Made by a program: the position numbers and the translations under genes. 64,000 bases of DNA from Shimia sp. Alg240-R146 (GTDB lineage: Bacteria; Pseudomonadota; Alphaproteobacteria; Rhodobacterales; Rhodobacteraceae): positions 124,001 to 188,000 of the forward strand of contig NZ_CAMZOK010000002.1 of NCBI RefSeq assembly GCF_947331465.1, in the 5' to 3' direction. Numbering within the stretch: the first letter of the stretch is position 1; every line of letters begins with the position of its first letter. A model generated the notes under the pieces. That model was not told where the DNA came from, made no database searches, and saw nothing but the letters and a program-made list of their open reading frames with translations. This document shows positions 1 to 7,660 of the stretch, in pieces.

Positions 1-85
1 TTACATCTCGGCGCTGGGCGTCCTTGGACTCGCGCCAGATCGCGGTTGCCTCAAGTCGGTCGTACTTGTGGAGTGCTGTGCTCAT
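1..85 (-). CDS. N-terminus of an unknown protein, cut by the window edge
   Basis: Reading leftward from an ATG whose first base is at 85, there are 28 open codons (beginning MSTALHKYDRLEATAIWRES) before the window ends. Amino-acid usage is that of a real alphaproteobacterial protein, and I have an impression of similar N-termini in Rhodobacteraceae hypothetical proteins, but no function can be named. No strong ribosome-binding site precedes the ATG, so the start is uncertain. It lies in the same orientation as the acyl-CoA synthetase upstream of it, about 115 bases away. Confidence 0.45.
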   Translation of the reverse strand, partial: MSTALHKYDRLEATAIWRESKDAQRRDV

Positions 86-199
86 GGAAGGCCTGCTCTG
101 CCTTTATTGTTGTTCTTTGGCTTATCACAGGCGGATTGGCTCCGGCAATGGCGCTTGAGGCAGACTGCAGGTGCCGGGTGTTCGGGTATCTCGGCGTTT

Positions 200-1831
200 T
201 CAACCCAGATTTTGGGCTAGGGTTCTGAGCTCAAATTTCTGAATCTTGCCGGTGGACGTCTTAGGCAACTCCCGAAAGACAACTTTCTTCGGAGTTTTGA
301 ACCCGGCCAATTGCGTGCGGGCGAAAGCGATGATCTCGTCCTCGGTCGCGCTGCAACCTTCGAGCAGTTCAAGGAAGGCGCAGGGCACCTCGCCCCATCT
401 TTGATCGGGTTTGGCCACAACGGCAGCGAGTGAAACAGCGGGATGGTGCATCAGGACACCTTCGACCTCGACAGAAGAGATGTTTTCGCCGCCGGAGATG
501 ATGAGGTCCTTGGCGCGATCCGTGATCTGCACATAAGTGTCGGCGTGCTGAACGGCGATGTCCCCGGAATGAAAATACCCTCCCTCAAAGGCCTTGTCGG
601 TGGCCTCGGAATTTTTGAAGTAGCCTTTCATGACGCCATTGCCGCGTATCATGATCTCCCCAGGTGTGTCTCCGTCCATTTCAGTCTGCGTCATGGTTTC
701 GTCCATCACGGTGACGTCTTCGATAAAGGGCATGGCGATGCCTTGGCGGGCTTTGACAGCGGCGCGGTCTTTCGGAGGTAACGTATCCCATCTGTCGTGG
801 TCCCAAAGGCATTCCGTAGCCGGGCCGTAGACTTCGGTCAGGCCGTAAACCTGGGTAACGTTAAAACCCATGGGCTCAATTTTTTCCAAGGTTGCGGCGG
901 CGGGGGGCGCGCCGGCGGTGAATACTTCGACGGTATGGTCAAAGGCGCGACGGTCTTCGTCGGCGGCATTGACCAATGTATTGAGCACGATGGGCGCACC
1001 GCCAAAATGGGTCACGCCTTCGTCTGCGATGGCGTCAAAGATGTTCTTGGCGGTGATGTCGCGGCAGCAGACTAGGGTGCCGCCCACCATGGGCATCATC
1101 CACGTGTGGCACCAGCCGTTGCAGTGAAACAGTGGCACAATTGTCAGGTAAACGGGGTGCAGTACCATTCTCCAGCTGAGCACTTGGCCCATTGCGTTCA
1201 GATAGGCGCCGCGATGATGGTAGACCACGCCCTTGGGGTGGCCGGTGGTGCCGGAGGTATAGTTGAGAGCGAGGCTCTCCCACTCGTCTTCAGGCAACTT
1301 CCAAACAAAATGAGCGTCTCCGGAGGCAAGTACGTCTTCGTATTCCGGATGACGGCCGCTGGCGGGGACGCCATGATCGGGGGCCGCGACCTCGATGATT
1401 TGGGGCGGGCGCTTGCGCATATCTTTGCAAGCAGCTTCAGCCAAATCCAAAAAGGCGCTATCGACCAGTATAACTTTGGCCTCGCCGTGGTCCAAGATAT
1501 AGGCGACCGTTGCCACATCGAGGCGGATATTGATGGCGTTGAGCACCCCACCACAGGCGGGAACGCCAAAATGCGCTTCGGCGGCCGCTGGGATATTCGG
1601 AAGAAGCGTGGCAACGACGTTGCCGGATTGGACGCCCATATCTGTTAGAGCGGAGGCCAGTTGTGAGCAACGGGCATGATATTCAGTATAGGTCTTTCGA
1701 TGGGCACCATGCACCACGGCGAGCCGGTTTGGGAACACAGTTAGGGCGCGATTGAGTCCCGACAAGGGTGTCAACGGCACGTAATTCGCAGCCCGTTTGC
1801 CAAGCCCTGTTTCATCAGACATCCAGCCCAT
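200..1831 (-). CDS. AMP-binding acyl-CoA synthetase
   Basis: Activates a carboxylic acid to its CoA thioester through an acyl-adenylate, in the cytoplasm. The 543-residue protein has the full adenylate-forming layout: the phosphate-binding loop YTSGTTGHPKGV near residue 195, the YGLTE motif in the middle, the hinge region with GYFHSGD and TDRAKDLIISGGENISS, and the C-terminal TSTGKIQK lysine that catalyses adenylation. Length is normal for medium- or long-chain acyl-CoA synthetases. The start at 1831 is preceded by GGGAGGAG at good spacing; MSDET, three codons in, is an alternative. Substrate cannot be read from sequence; the general resemblance is to the AlkK/DmdB-like group of Roseobacter synthetases, so fatty acids or methylmercaptopropionate are possible (inference). 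It is a single gene with the Hint gene diverging from it. Confidence 0.93.
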   Translation of the reverse strand: MGWMSDETGLGKRAANYVPLTPLSGLNRALTVFPNRLAVVHGAHRKTYTEYHARCSQLASALTDMGVQSGNVVATLLPNIPAAAEAHFGVPACGGVLNAINIRLDVATVAYILDHGEAKVILVDSAFLDLAEAACKDMRKRPPQIIEVAAPDHGVPASGRHPEYEDVLASGDAHFVWKLPEDEWESLALNYTSGTTGHPKGVVYHHRGAYLNAMGQVLSWRMVLHPVYLTIVPLFHCNGWCHTWMMPMVGGTLVCCRDITAKNIFDAIADEGVTHFGGAPIVLNTLVNAADEDRRAFDHTVEVFTAGAPPAAATLEKIEPMGFNVTQVYGLTEVYGPATECLWDHDRWDTLPPKDRAAVKARQGIAMPFIEDVTVMDETMTQTEMDGDTPGEIMIRGNGVMKGYFKNSEATDKAFEGGYFHSGDIAVQHADTYVQITDRAKDLIISGGENISSVEVEGVLMHHPAVSLAAVVAKPDQRWGEVPCAFLELLEGCSATEDEIIAFARTQLAGFKTPKKVVFRELPKTSTGKIQKFELRTLAQNLG

Positions 1832-2189
1832 TGCCGCTCCTCCCAGTTGGTGATGGTCGCGCGATTGTGCCGATAGAATGCCGGCTTGGGAAGTTGGTAA
1901 TTCTACGGGGAAATTTTTCGGGAGAATCAGTTTGGCGACCGCTAACCCTGCGCCGATTGAGCTGTAAAAAGGTGTCAGAAATGTCCCGAACGCCGCGACA
2001 TCAAGGGCGCAATTAAGGTGATTAAGGGGTGAGTTGGCCTCAGATCATGGTTAATGCGAGTTAACCATGTTGAGTGTTTCTGACGTGTAGACAGTGCCTT
2101 ACTTTTTCCTGATTTGCGGCCAAATCGTTCCCAAAACCTTAGCAAAATGTCTTCTAAGGCATACAAATAATGCGCCTGGGGAAGATGAA
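1832..2189. other. Divergent intergenic region, acyl-CoA synthetase / Hint gene
   Basis: This 358-base gap carries the promoters of two divergent genes. Apart from the CtrA-like inverted pair at 2046-2069 I see no recognisable feature. An open frame running into the Hint gene from 2094 lacks a ribosome-binding site and is probably not translated. Confidence 0.5.
2046..2069. promoter_or_regulatory. Inverted pair of CtrA-like half sites
   Basis: The sequence CATGGTTAA (2046-2054), a six-base spacer, and TTAACCATG (2061-2069) form a perfect 9-base inverted repeat. TTAACCAT is the half-site usually reported for the cell-cycle regulator CtrA in Rhodobacteraceae. The spacer between the TTAA blocks is 6, not the Caulobacter 7. 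It is about 120 bases before the Hint gene start and about 215 before the acyl-CoA synthetase start. Binding by CtrA is inference. Confidence 0.45.
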
Positions 2190-2828
2190 ATGGATACGAG
2201 TGAAAATTGGTGGAATGACATGGCGCCGCGCAAATCTGCGGTCTCTCCAGTCTATTCGGGGCCAGGGTTTGGTTTATTTGCAGACACGCCTGTCGCCACG
2301 CCAGACGGCTGGATTGCCGCTGGTGAACTGGAGCGTGGCGACGAAGTTTTGACATTTGATGCGGGGTTTCAACCTTTAAGCGCCGTGGTGAGAGAAGAGC
2401 GGATCCGAGCGGGCACTCGCTGGCCGGAAAGCCTTCGCCCTGTACGGGTGCCTGCGGGTGCGCTGGAAAACCGCGAAGACGTGCTAATGCTGCCACATCA
2501 GGGAATTTTGCTGGAAATCGAAGACGTTGCCGACCCACTGGGAGATCCATATGCGGTGATTCCAGCCGCGGCACTGGAGATTCTGCCTGGCGTGGAACGG
2601 GTATCGCCGTTGACGGTGCAGGACATCGTGTTTCCGGTGTTTGCCGAGGATCATATGGTTTTTGCAGCAGGTGGCATGCTGACCTTTTGCCAATCCCATT
2701 GGGGGACCCGCGCCGGATTGATGCCTCGCTTCGGCGTGGCGTCGAATTACAACATGTTACCGGTCAATGCCGGCAAGTTGCTGGTCGAAGTGCTTCTGAC
2801 TGAATTCGAAGGCGAGGCGATCGCCTGA
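2190..2828 (+). CDS. Hint-domain protein (Hint_2 type)
   Basis: A stand-alone Hint (hedgehog/intein) fold protein of 212 residues. The N-terminal Hint block is visible as FADTPVATPDGWIAAGELERGDEVLTFD near residue 30, in two pieces ATPDGW and GDEVLTFD typical of the family. In active Hint domains the first residue is a Cys or Ser nucleophile; here the corresponding position reads F-A-D, so self-cleavage looks unlikely. The start at 2190 (MDTSEN) is chosen because GGGGAAG lies just upstream; an in-frame extension to 2094 lacks such a site. Rhodobacteraceae have many such proteins, sometimes linked to secreted RTX-like or toxin-like proteins, but here there is no toxin domain. A terminator follows at once, and a broken Imm32-like gene lies just beyond it. 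Confidence 0.82.
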   Translation: MDTSENWWNDMAPRKSAVSPVYSGPGFGLFADTPVATPDGWIAAGELERGDEVLTFDAGFQPLSAVVREERIRAGTRWPESLRPVRVPAGALENREDVLMLPHQGILLEIEDVADPLGDPYAVIPAAALEILPGVERVSPLTVQDIVFPVFAEDHMVFAAGGMLTFCQSHWGTRAGLMPRFGVASNYNMLPVNAGKLLVEVLLTEFEGEAIA

Positions 2829-2850
2829 ATTGCATTCCAAAGTCAGAGGG

Positions 2851-2886
2851 AAACGCCCGCCGGGGGGATCGGCGGGCGTTTTCGTT
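2851..2886 (+). terminator. Rho-independent terminator after the Hint gene
   Basis: Arms AAACGCCCGCC and GGCGGGCGTTT form an 11-bp stem with a short G-rich loop, followed by TTCGTTT. It begins 22 bases after the Hint stop codon. Confidence 0.85.
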
Positions 2887-2964
2887 TATTTGAGAGCTGG
2901 CCAGCCGCGTTAGATCAGCTACCTTGCAGTGGCCATCGCAGAAAACTGTTTTGAGGAACTGGTC

Positions 2965-3216
2965 GTGAAGGTGAGTGTAGAAATTCGGAGCCCCGAGGAC
3001 GTCATGGAAGGGGGACATACCGTGCATCTCTTTGTTGATGAAGGCGGGCTAGAGATGTTGATTGCTAGCTTGCAGGCGATGCGAAGTGGCCTTCCGTGAA
3101 GCAATCCGCTCACGTTGTTTTCTGAAGAATGGGGCAATGGAGCGCTCTCGACCGAAAAGGTAATCGACGATGCCCAAAGCACTCATTGCCTCAAGATCAC
3201 CAAACGCGATTGGTGA
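2965..3216 (+). pseudogene. Imm32-like immunity protein gene, interrupted by an in-frame TGA
   Basis: From GTG 2965 the frame reads VKVSVEIRSPEDV, then a block TVHLFVDEGGLEMLIASLQ, and stops at TGA 3097-3099 after RSGLP. The very same frame continues after that stop with PLTLFSEEWGNGALSTEKV and an ending like THCLKI, up to TGA 3214-3216. Together the two halves (about 43 and 38 residues) have the size and order of an Imm32-family immunity protein: a first half with a helix ELxxLIxxLxxL type, then an H/LxL...WGxxxLS motif and a C-terminal hydrophobic strand. There is no frame shift, only the stop, so the break is recent or the stop is read through. No clear ribosome-binding site is seen before 2965. 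No cognate toxin is present. The family assignment is from memory of the motif pattern, not a search. Confidence 0.55.
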
Positions 3217-3222
3217 CAAAAG

Positions 3223-3249
3223 AAAACGGGGGCCGAAGCCCCCGTTTTG
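3223..3249. terminator. Bidirectional terminator between the Imm32-like remnant and fadJ
   Basis: Arms AAAACGGGGGC and GCCCCCGTTTT form an 11-bp stem with a CGAA tetraloop. The A-tract on one side and T-tract on the other let it work in both directions; it sits seven bases after the interrupted gene and just before the fadJ stop codon. Confidence 0.88.
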
Positions 3250-3252
3250 CGT

Positions 3253-5451
3253 TTATGCGGCTTTTTCAGCCTGTGGGCCGAAGCGGCCGTAGAAGGTCTG
3301 ACCCTTCTCTGCCATGTCGCGCAGCAACGGCGGGCAGGAAAAGCGCTCGCCGAACTTGGCGGTCAGCTCGTCGCAACGCTCGGCGGCCCAAGGCGCACCC
3401 ACGATGTCGAGCCAGCTGAACGGGCCACCGGACCAAGGCATGAAGCCCCAACCGAGGATCGCGCCAACGTCGCCTTCGCGGATATCTTCCAGAACACCAG
3501 CTTCCAGCGCGCGTACAGCTTCCAGAACCTGCGAGAAGATCAGGCGGTGCTGTACTTCGACAACATCAGGCTGCTCTTCCAGAAGGGGGAACTTGTCGTT
3601 GAAGCCTTCCCAGTAATCCAGACGTTTGCCTTTTTCGTCGTAGTTGAAGAAACCGGCTTTGGCTTTGCGGCCAAGGCGGCCTTCGTCGACCATCCAGAAC
3701 GTCACATCGTCCGCGATGGACGCAGGATAGTCGTCGCCCATAGCTTCCATTGTGGCTTTGGCGATTTTCGCGCCAAGATCCATGGAGGTTTCGTCTACCA
3801 GCTGGATTGGACCCACTGGGAAGCCAAGCAGTTGTGCTGCGTGGTCCAGAAGGGGGCGCCCCACACCTTCGCCAGCCATCATCACGCCTTCGTTGATGTA
3901 TGGGATGATGCAGCGGTTGGCGTAGAAGAAACGCTCGTCGTTCACAACGATTGGTGTCTTGCGGATCTGACGAACGTAATCCAGCGCTTTGGCAACCGCA
4001 CGTGGCCCAGTGTCTTGGCCTTTGATGATCTCAACCAGTGCCATCTTCTCAACAGGGGAGAAGAAGTGGATGCCGATGAATTGATCTTTGCGCACAGAGG
4101 CTTCGGCCAGACCGGTGATCGGCAGGGTCGAAGTGTTGGACGCAAAGATGGCGTCCTCGGGGATGATCGCCTCGACCTTTTTGGTCATTTCGGCTTTCAC
4201 GCCCACATCCTCAAAGACGGCTTCGATGATCAGGTCGACGTCCGAAAGCGTGTTGAGGTCTGTGGTCGCAGTGATGCGGCCCAGCATGGCTTCTTTCTTC
4301 TCGGCTGTGACTTTGCCGCGCTTCATGCCTTTGTCGAGGTGGGCCTCGGTGTAGGCTTTGCCGCGATCTGCCGCTTCTTGGTTGGTGTCGATCAACACAA
4401 CGTCCATGCCAGCCTGAGCCGACACAAGCGCGATGCCTGCACCCATCATGCCTGCGCCAAGAACGCCGACTTTTTTGACAGTCTGGTCTGGTACGTCAGG
4501 ACGGTTGGCGCCTTTTTCCAGGGCTTCTTTGTTGATGAACAAAGACTGGATCATGGCCGAAGACGATGGGTTCATCAAAACATTGGTGAACCAGCGGGCT
4601 TCGATTTTCAGAGCAGTATCGAAAGGCACCAAGGCGCCTTCGTAACATGCCGACAGCAGCGCTTTGGCCGCAGGATAAACGCCCCAAGTGTTGGCGTTGA
4701 CCATGGCGGATGCGCCGACGTAGGTCATGAAGCCTTGTGGGTGATACGGGTCACCGCCGGGCATTTTGTAGCCTTTGGCATCCCATGGTTTCACGAGATC
4801 CGCGTCAGATGCGCCCAGCACCCATTCGGTCGCCGCCGCAACCGGATCGGCCACAACTTCGTCGATGATGCCAGCCGCTTTGGCTTTCTTGGGGTCAACC
4901 ATTTTGCCTTGCAGCAGGTACTGCGAGGCGGCCATGAAGCCCATTTTGCGCACAAAGCGTGTGGTGCCGCCCATGCCCGGGAAGATGCCGACCATGATTT
5001 CCGGCAGGCCGATTTTGGCTTTGGGGTTGTCAGCCGCAAAGATGCGGTGTGTCGCCAAAGGCAGTTCCAGACCAATGCCAAGCGCGGTGCCGGGCAGGGC
5101 AGCTGCAATTGGCTTGCCGCCTTTGTTGGTTTTTGGGTCCATACCAGCGCGTTCGATTTTGCGCAGGAATGTGTGGCCCATCATGGTAAAGTCAAACAGC
5201 GCTTTGGCTGGCTCGTCACCGGCGTTTTCGCGGATCGTGCCAAGCGTGTTGAGGTCCATGCCGCCGGCAAAAGTGTCTTTGCCAGAGGTGATCACGGCGC
5301 CTTTGATGGACTCGGTGCCCAGAACTTCGTCGATCAGCGCTTCCAGCTCACCGAAGGATTCCTGACGCAGGACGTTCATGGATTTGTCAGCCACGTCCCA
5401 AGTGATGATGGCGACACCGTTGTCGCCGACGTTCATTGTGAAATCAGTCAT
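3253..5451 (-). CDS. fadJ: Fatty-acid oxidation multifunctional protein (enoyl-CoA hydratase / 3-hydroxyacyl-CoA dehydrogenase)
   Basis: Catalyses the hydratase and NAD-dependent dehydrogenase steps of beta-oxidation. Residues 1-190 are a crotonase domain with the oxyanion-hole stretch IAAALPGTALGIGLEL; a Rossmann domain follows at about residue 330 (VGVLGAGMMGAGIA), then SNTSTLPI and FIGIHFFSPVEKM carrying the catalytic His, and the C-terminal dehydrogenase helical domains. At 732 residues it matches FadJ/FadB alpha subunits. It is the last gene of a leftward operon: MerR regulator, acyl-CoA dehydrogenase, small protein, GST, thiolase, FadJ. The thiolase gene ends 24 bases upstream, so the two subunits of the complex are co-expressed. 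A strong terminator lies immediately downstream. Confidence 0.96.
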   Translation of the reverse strand: MTDFTMNVGDNGVAIITWDVADKSMNVLRQESFGELEALIDEVLGTESIKGAVITSGKDTFAGGMDLNTLGTIRENAGDEPAKALFDFTMMGHTFLRKIERAGMDPKTNKGGKPIAAALPGTALGIGLELPLATHRIFAADNPKAKIGLPEIMVGIFPGMGGTTRFVRKMGFMAASQYLLQGKMVDPKKAKAAGIIDEVVADPVAAATEWVLGASDADLVKPWDAKGYKMPGGDPYHPQGFMTYVGASAMVNANTWGVYPAAKALLSACYEGALVPFDTALKIEARWFTNVLMNPSSSAMIQSLFINKEALEKGANRPDVPDQTVKKVGVLGAGMMGAGIALVSAQAGMDVVLIDTNQEAADRGKAYTEAHLDKGMKRGKVTAEKKEAMLGRITATTDLNTLSDVDLIIEAVFEDVGVKAEMTKKVEAIIPEDAIFASNTSTLPITGLAEASVRKDQFIGIHFFSPVEKMALVEIIKGQDTGPRAVAKALDYVRQIRKTPIVVNDERFFYANRCIIPYINEGVMMAGEGVGRPLLDHAAQLLGFPVGPIQLVDETSMDLGAKIAKATMEAMGDDYPASIADDVTFWMVDEGRLGRKAKAGFFNYDEKGKRLDYWEGFNDKFPLLEEQPDVVEVQHRLIFSQVLEAVRALEAGVLEDIREGDVGAILGWGFMPWSGGPFSWLDIVGAPWAAERCDELTAKFGERFSCPPLLRDMAEKGQTFYGRFGPQAEKAA

Positions 5452-5475
5452 GTCTTTTATCCTGTTATCGGCGGA

Positions 5476-6687
5476 TTACACGCGTTCGATGATGGTGGCT
5501 GCGCCCATACCGGAGGCAATACAAAGTGTGGCCAGACCCACTTCTTTGTCCTGACGCTCCAGCTCGTCGAGCAATGTGCCGATGATGATCGCGCCTGTGG
5601 CACCCAGCGGGTGACCCATTGCAATCGAGCCGCCGTTTACGTTGATCAGCTGGGGATCGACGCCAAAGGCTTGTTGGAAGCGCAGCACCACGGATGCGAA
5701 AGCTTCGTTGACTTCAAAGAGGTCAATGTCGGAGATCGCCATGCCGGAATCCTGAAGGATTTTCTGGGTCGCGGGCACGGGGCCGGTCAGCATGATGGTT
5801 GGGTCCAGACCGATTTTCGCAGTCTGACGGATGATGGCGCGTGGCTTGAGGCCGTATTCTTCGCCAAATTGCTTGTTGCCGACCAAAACACCCGCGGAGC
5901 CGTCCACGATGCCAGACGAGTTACCGGCGTGGTGGATGTGGTTGACCTTTTCGAGGTGCGGGTACTTCATCAACGCCAGTTTGTCGAAACCGGGCATCAC
6001 TTCGCCCTGTTCTTTGAACGCAGGCTTCAGACCGCCGAGCGACTGCATGTCAGTGCCGGGGCGCATGTATTCGTCTTGGTCCAGAATGGTCAGACCGTTG
6101 ACGTCTTTGACGGCCACGATGGATTTGTTGAAACGGTTGTCTTCCCAAGCAGCAGCGGCGCGGCGCTGGGATTCAACGGCCAGTTGGTCAGCCTGATCGC
6201 GGGTGAAGCCGTATTCGGTCGCGATGATGTCGGCCGAGATGCCTTGGGGCACAAAATACATGTCCATTGCGATCGAGGGGTCAACCGCCATTGCAGCACC
6301 GTCGGAACCCATTGGAACGCGGCTCATGGCTTCGACGCCACCAGCGATATAGGCTTTGCCTGCGCCACCTTTGACTTGGTTGGCGGCGATGTTCACAGCT
6401 TCCATGCCGGATGCACAGAAACGGTTGATCGCAAGACCGGGGATGCGTTCGTCAAGATCAGACGCCAGAACAGCCGTCCGCGCAAGGCAGCCGCCGTTTT
6501 CTTTGACTTGGGTCACGTTGCCCCAGATCACATCTTCGACGGCGTGGCCTTCGAGGTTGTTGCGCTCTTTCAGAGCGTTCAGAACCGTTGTGGACAGCGA
6601 CAGCGAGGACACCTCGTGCAGGCTGCCGTCTTTGCGGCCCTTGCCACGCGGCGTGCGCACGGCGTCATAGATATAGGCTTCGGTCAT
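5476..6687 (-). CDS. fadI: Acetyl-CoA C-acyltransferase (beta-ketothiolase)
   Basis: Performs the thiolytic cleavage of 3-ketoacyl-CoA to acetyl-CoA and a shortened acyl-CoA. The 403-residue protein has the thiolase active site: the nucleophile Cys91 in NRFCASGMEAV, the His in NGGSIAMGHPLGATGA, and the second Cys in ATLCIASGMGAA near the C-terminus. It is probably the beta subunit partner of the FadJ protein encoded just downstream, with which it shares an operon. The gene order and the LiuR-like operator upstream of the operon suggest induction by acyl-CoA substrates. Confidence 0.96.
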   Translation of the reverse strand: MTEAYIYDAVRTPRGKGRKDGSLHEVSSLSLSTTVLNALKERNNLEGHAVEDVIWGNVTQVKENGGCLARTAVLASDLDERIPGLAINRFCASGMEAVNIAANQVKGGAGKAYIAGGVEAMSRVPMGSDGAAMAVDPSIAMDMYFVPQGISADIIATEYGFTRDQADQLAVESQRRAAAAWEDNRFNKSIVAVKDVNGLTILDQDEYMRPGTDMQSLGGLKPAFKEQGEVMPGFDKLALMKYPHLEKVNHIHHAGNSSGIVDGSAGVLVGNKQFGEEYGLKPRAIIRQTAKIGLDPTIMLTGPVPATQKILQDSGMAISDIDLFEVNEAFASVVLRFQQAFGVDPQLINVNGGSIAMGHPLGATGAIIIGTLLDELERQDKEVGLATLCIASGMGAATIIERV

Positions 6688-6712
6688 TTTGGTCTCCTAT
6701 TATCAGGCTAAA

Positions 6713-7351
6713 TCAAGCGCGGTCCGCGGGGGAGCCGGGCATCAATTCGTAGGGGTGTTTCCACCCTGGTGTTTCGGAAATGTTGGTCAGCCAACGGTCG
6801 ATATTCGGCCAGTCGGCGCGGTCAAAGCCAAACGGCTCTGGGTAATAGAGGTACGAACAGCAGGTCAGGTCGGCGTTGGTCAGGCTGTCGCCCACGATCC
6901 AGTCGCGGCCCTCAAGGTGCTTGTTCAGAATGTCATAGGCGCCTTTGAGGCGGCCGAGGTTGAAGCCGATGACCTCTTTGGGCTGCTTGTCCTCGGGCAG
7001 GAAGTTCATCAGGAAGCGGGTCATGCCGGACACTGAAGAAAATTTGTGGTTGTCCCAGAACTGCCAGCGCAGGATTTCACGGCGCTCGGCGTCGTTTTGG
7101 CCCGCAAATTTGCCGGATTTTTCGGAGATGTAGTCCTGAATAACCGACGCCTGTGAAAGGCTTACGTCGCCATCCACCAAAACCGGTGCTTCGCCCATTT
7201 CGTTGACATTTTGGCGGTACTCGTCGGAGCGAGTCTCGCCCGCAAAGAAGTCAACTTTGACCGGTTCCCACGCGAGGCCCGAAAGCTCAAGCGCCAGTGC
7301 GGCTTTGTAGGAATGTCCAGATTCACCGAAACAGTAGAGTTTGATCGTCAT
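6713..7351 (-). CDS. Glutathione S-transferase family protein
   Basis: A cytosolic GST of 212 residues with the thioredoxin-like N-terminal domain (MTIKLYCFGESGHSYKA, and the cis-proline motif EAPVLVDGD followed by LSQASVIQDYI) and an all-helical C-terminal domain containing the N-capping box-like DSLTNADLTC. The serine in FGESGHS is the likely glutathione-activating residue. It lies inside the beta-oxidation operon between the small RHH-like gene and the thiolase, an arrangement I recall as recurrent in Roseobacters. A housekeeping role in handling reactive acyl or enoyl intermediates is inference. Confidence 0.9.
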   Translation of the reverse strand: MTIKLYCFGESGHSYKAALALELSGLAWEPVKVDFFAGETRSDEYRQNVNEMGEAPVLVDGDVSLSQASVIQDYISEKSGKFAGQNDAERREILRWQFWDNHKFSSVSGMTRFLMNFLPEDKQPKEVIGFNLGRLKGAYDILNKHLEGRDWIVGDSLTNADLTCCSYLYYPEPFGFDRADWPNIDRWLTNISETPGWKHPYELMPGSPADRA

Positions 7352-7388
7352 GCCGTTCTCCCCTTAGGCATTGCCGGTAGCGTCGCCG

Positions 7389-7601
7389 TCACCGTTTTCT
7401 CGCGTCCAACGTTGCGTTGAACTGGCGCAAACGATGCGCCAGTAAATCTTCGTCTGTGACCGCGTCAAAGTTTTCAAAGAGAAAGGACAGTGCTTCGCCT
7501 TCGTCCAGACCGGCCTCTGCCGCGAAACTTTTGAGTTTGCGGTAGCCATCCTCGGTCATGGAGACCGGGAAGCGGCGGGTCAGGCGGAAACGTTTGGGCA
7601 T
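7389..7601 (-). CDS. Small conserved protein with a ribbon-helix-helix-like pattern
   Basis: A 70-residue, highly charged protein located between the acyl-CoA dehydrogenase and GST genes of the beta-oxidation operon. The N-terminal part (RFRLTRRFPVSMTEDGYRKL) looks like the beta strand and first helix of a ribbon-helix-helix protein, and EGEALSFLFEN like the second helix; the C-terminus is a basic helix ending DARKR. It has no known name. It could be a DNA-binding co-regulator or a small partner of the enzymes. The coding frame is clear because its composition matches its neighbours and the alternative frame at 7364-7549 looks random. Confidence 0.75.
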   Translation of the reverse strand: MPKRFRLTRRFPVSMTEDGYRKLKSFAAEAGLDEGEALSFLFENFDAVTDEDLLAHRLRQFNATLDARKR

Positions 7602-7660
7602 CTGTCCTCCTCAGATAAACCGGACGTGGCAGAAAGGGCGGGTTTCCCCGCCCATCCTGA

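Noticed and set aside
46-228. A 60-codon plus-strand frame near the left edge
   Set aside because: It overlaps both the partial leftward gene and the end of the acyl-CoA synthetase gene, and has no ribosome-binding site.
3097-3099. TGA as a selenocysteine codon in the Imm32-like gene
   Set aside because: No SECIS-like hairpin directly follows and the position is not known as a redox site; a nonsense mutation is simpler.
3247-6711. A 1154-codon open frame on the plus strand
   Set aside because: It is exactly antisense to fadJ and fadI, whose products are unmistakable; its translation is rich in His, Phe and Gly without any domain. Codon bias of the real genes keeps the opposite frame open.
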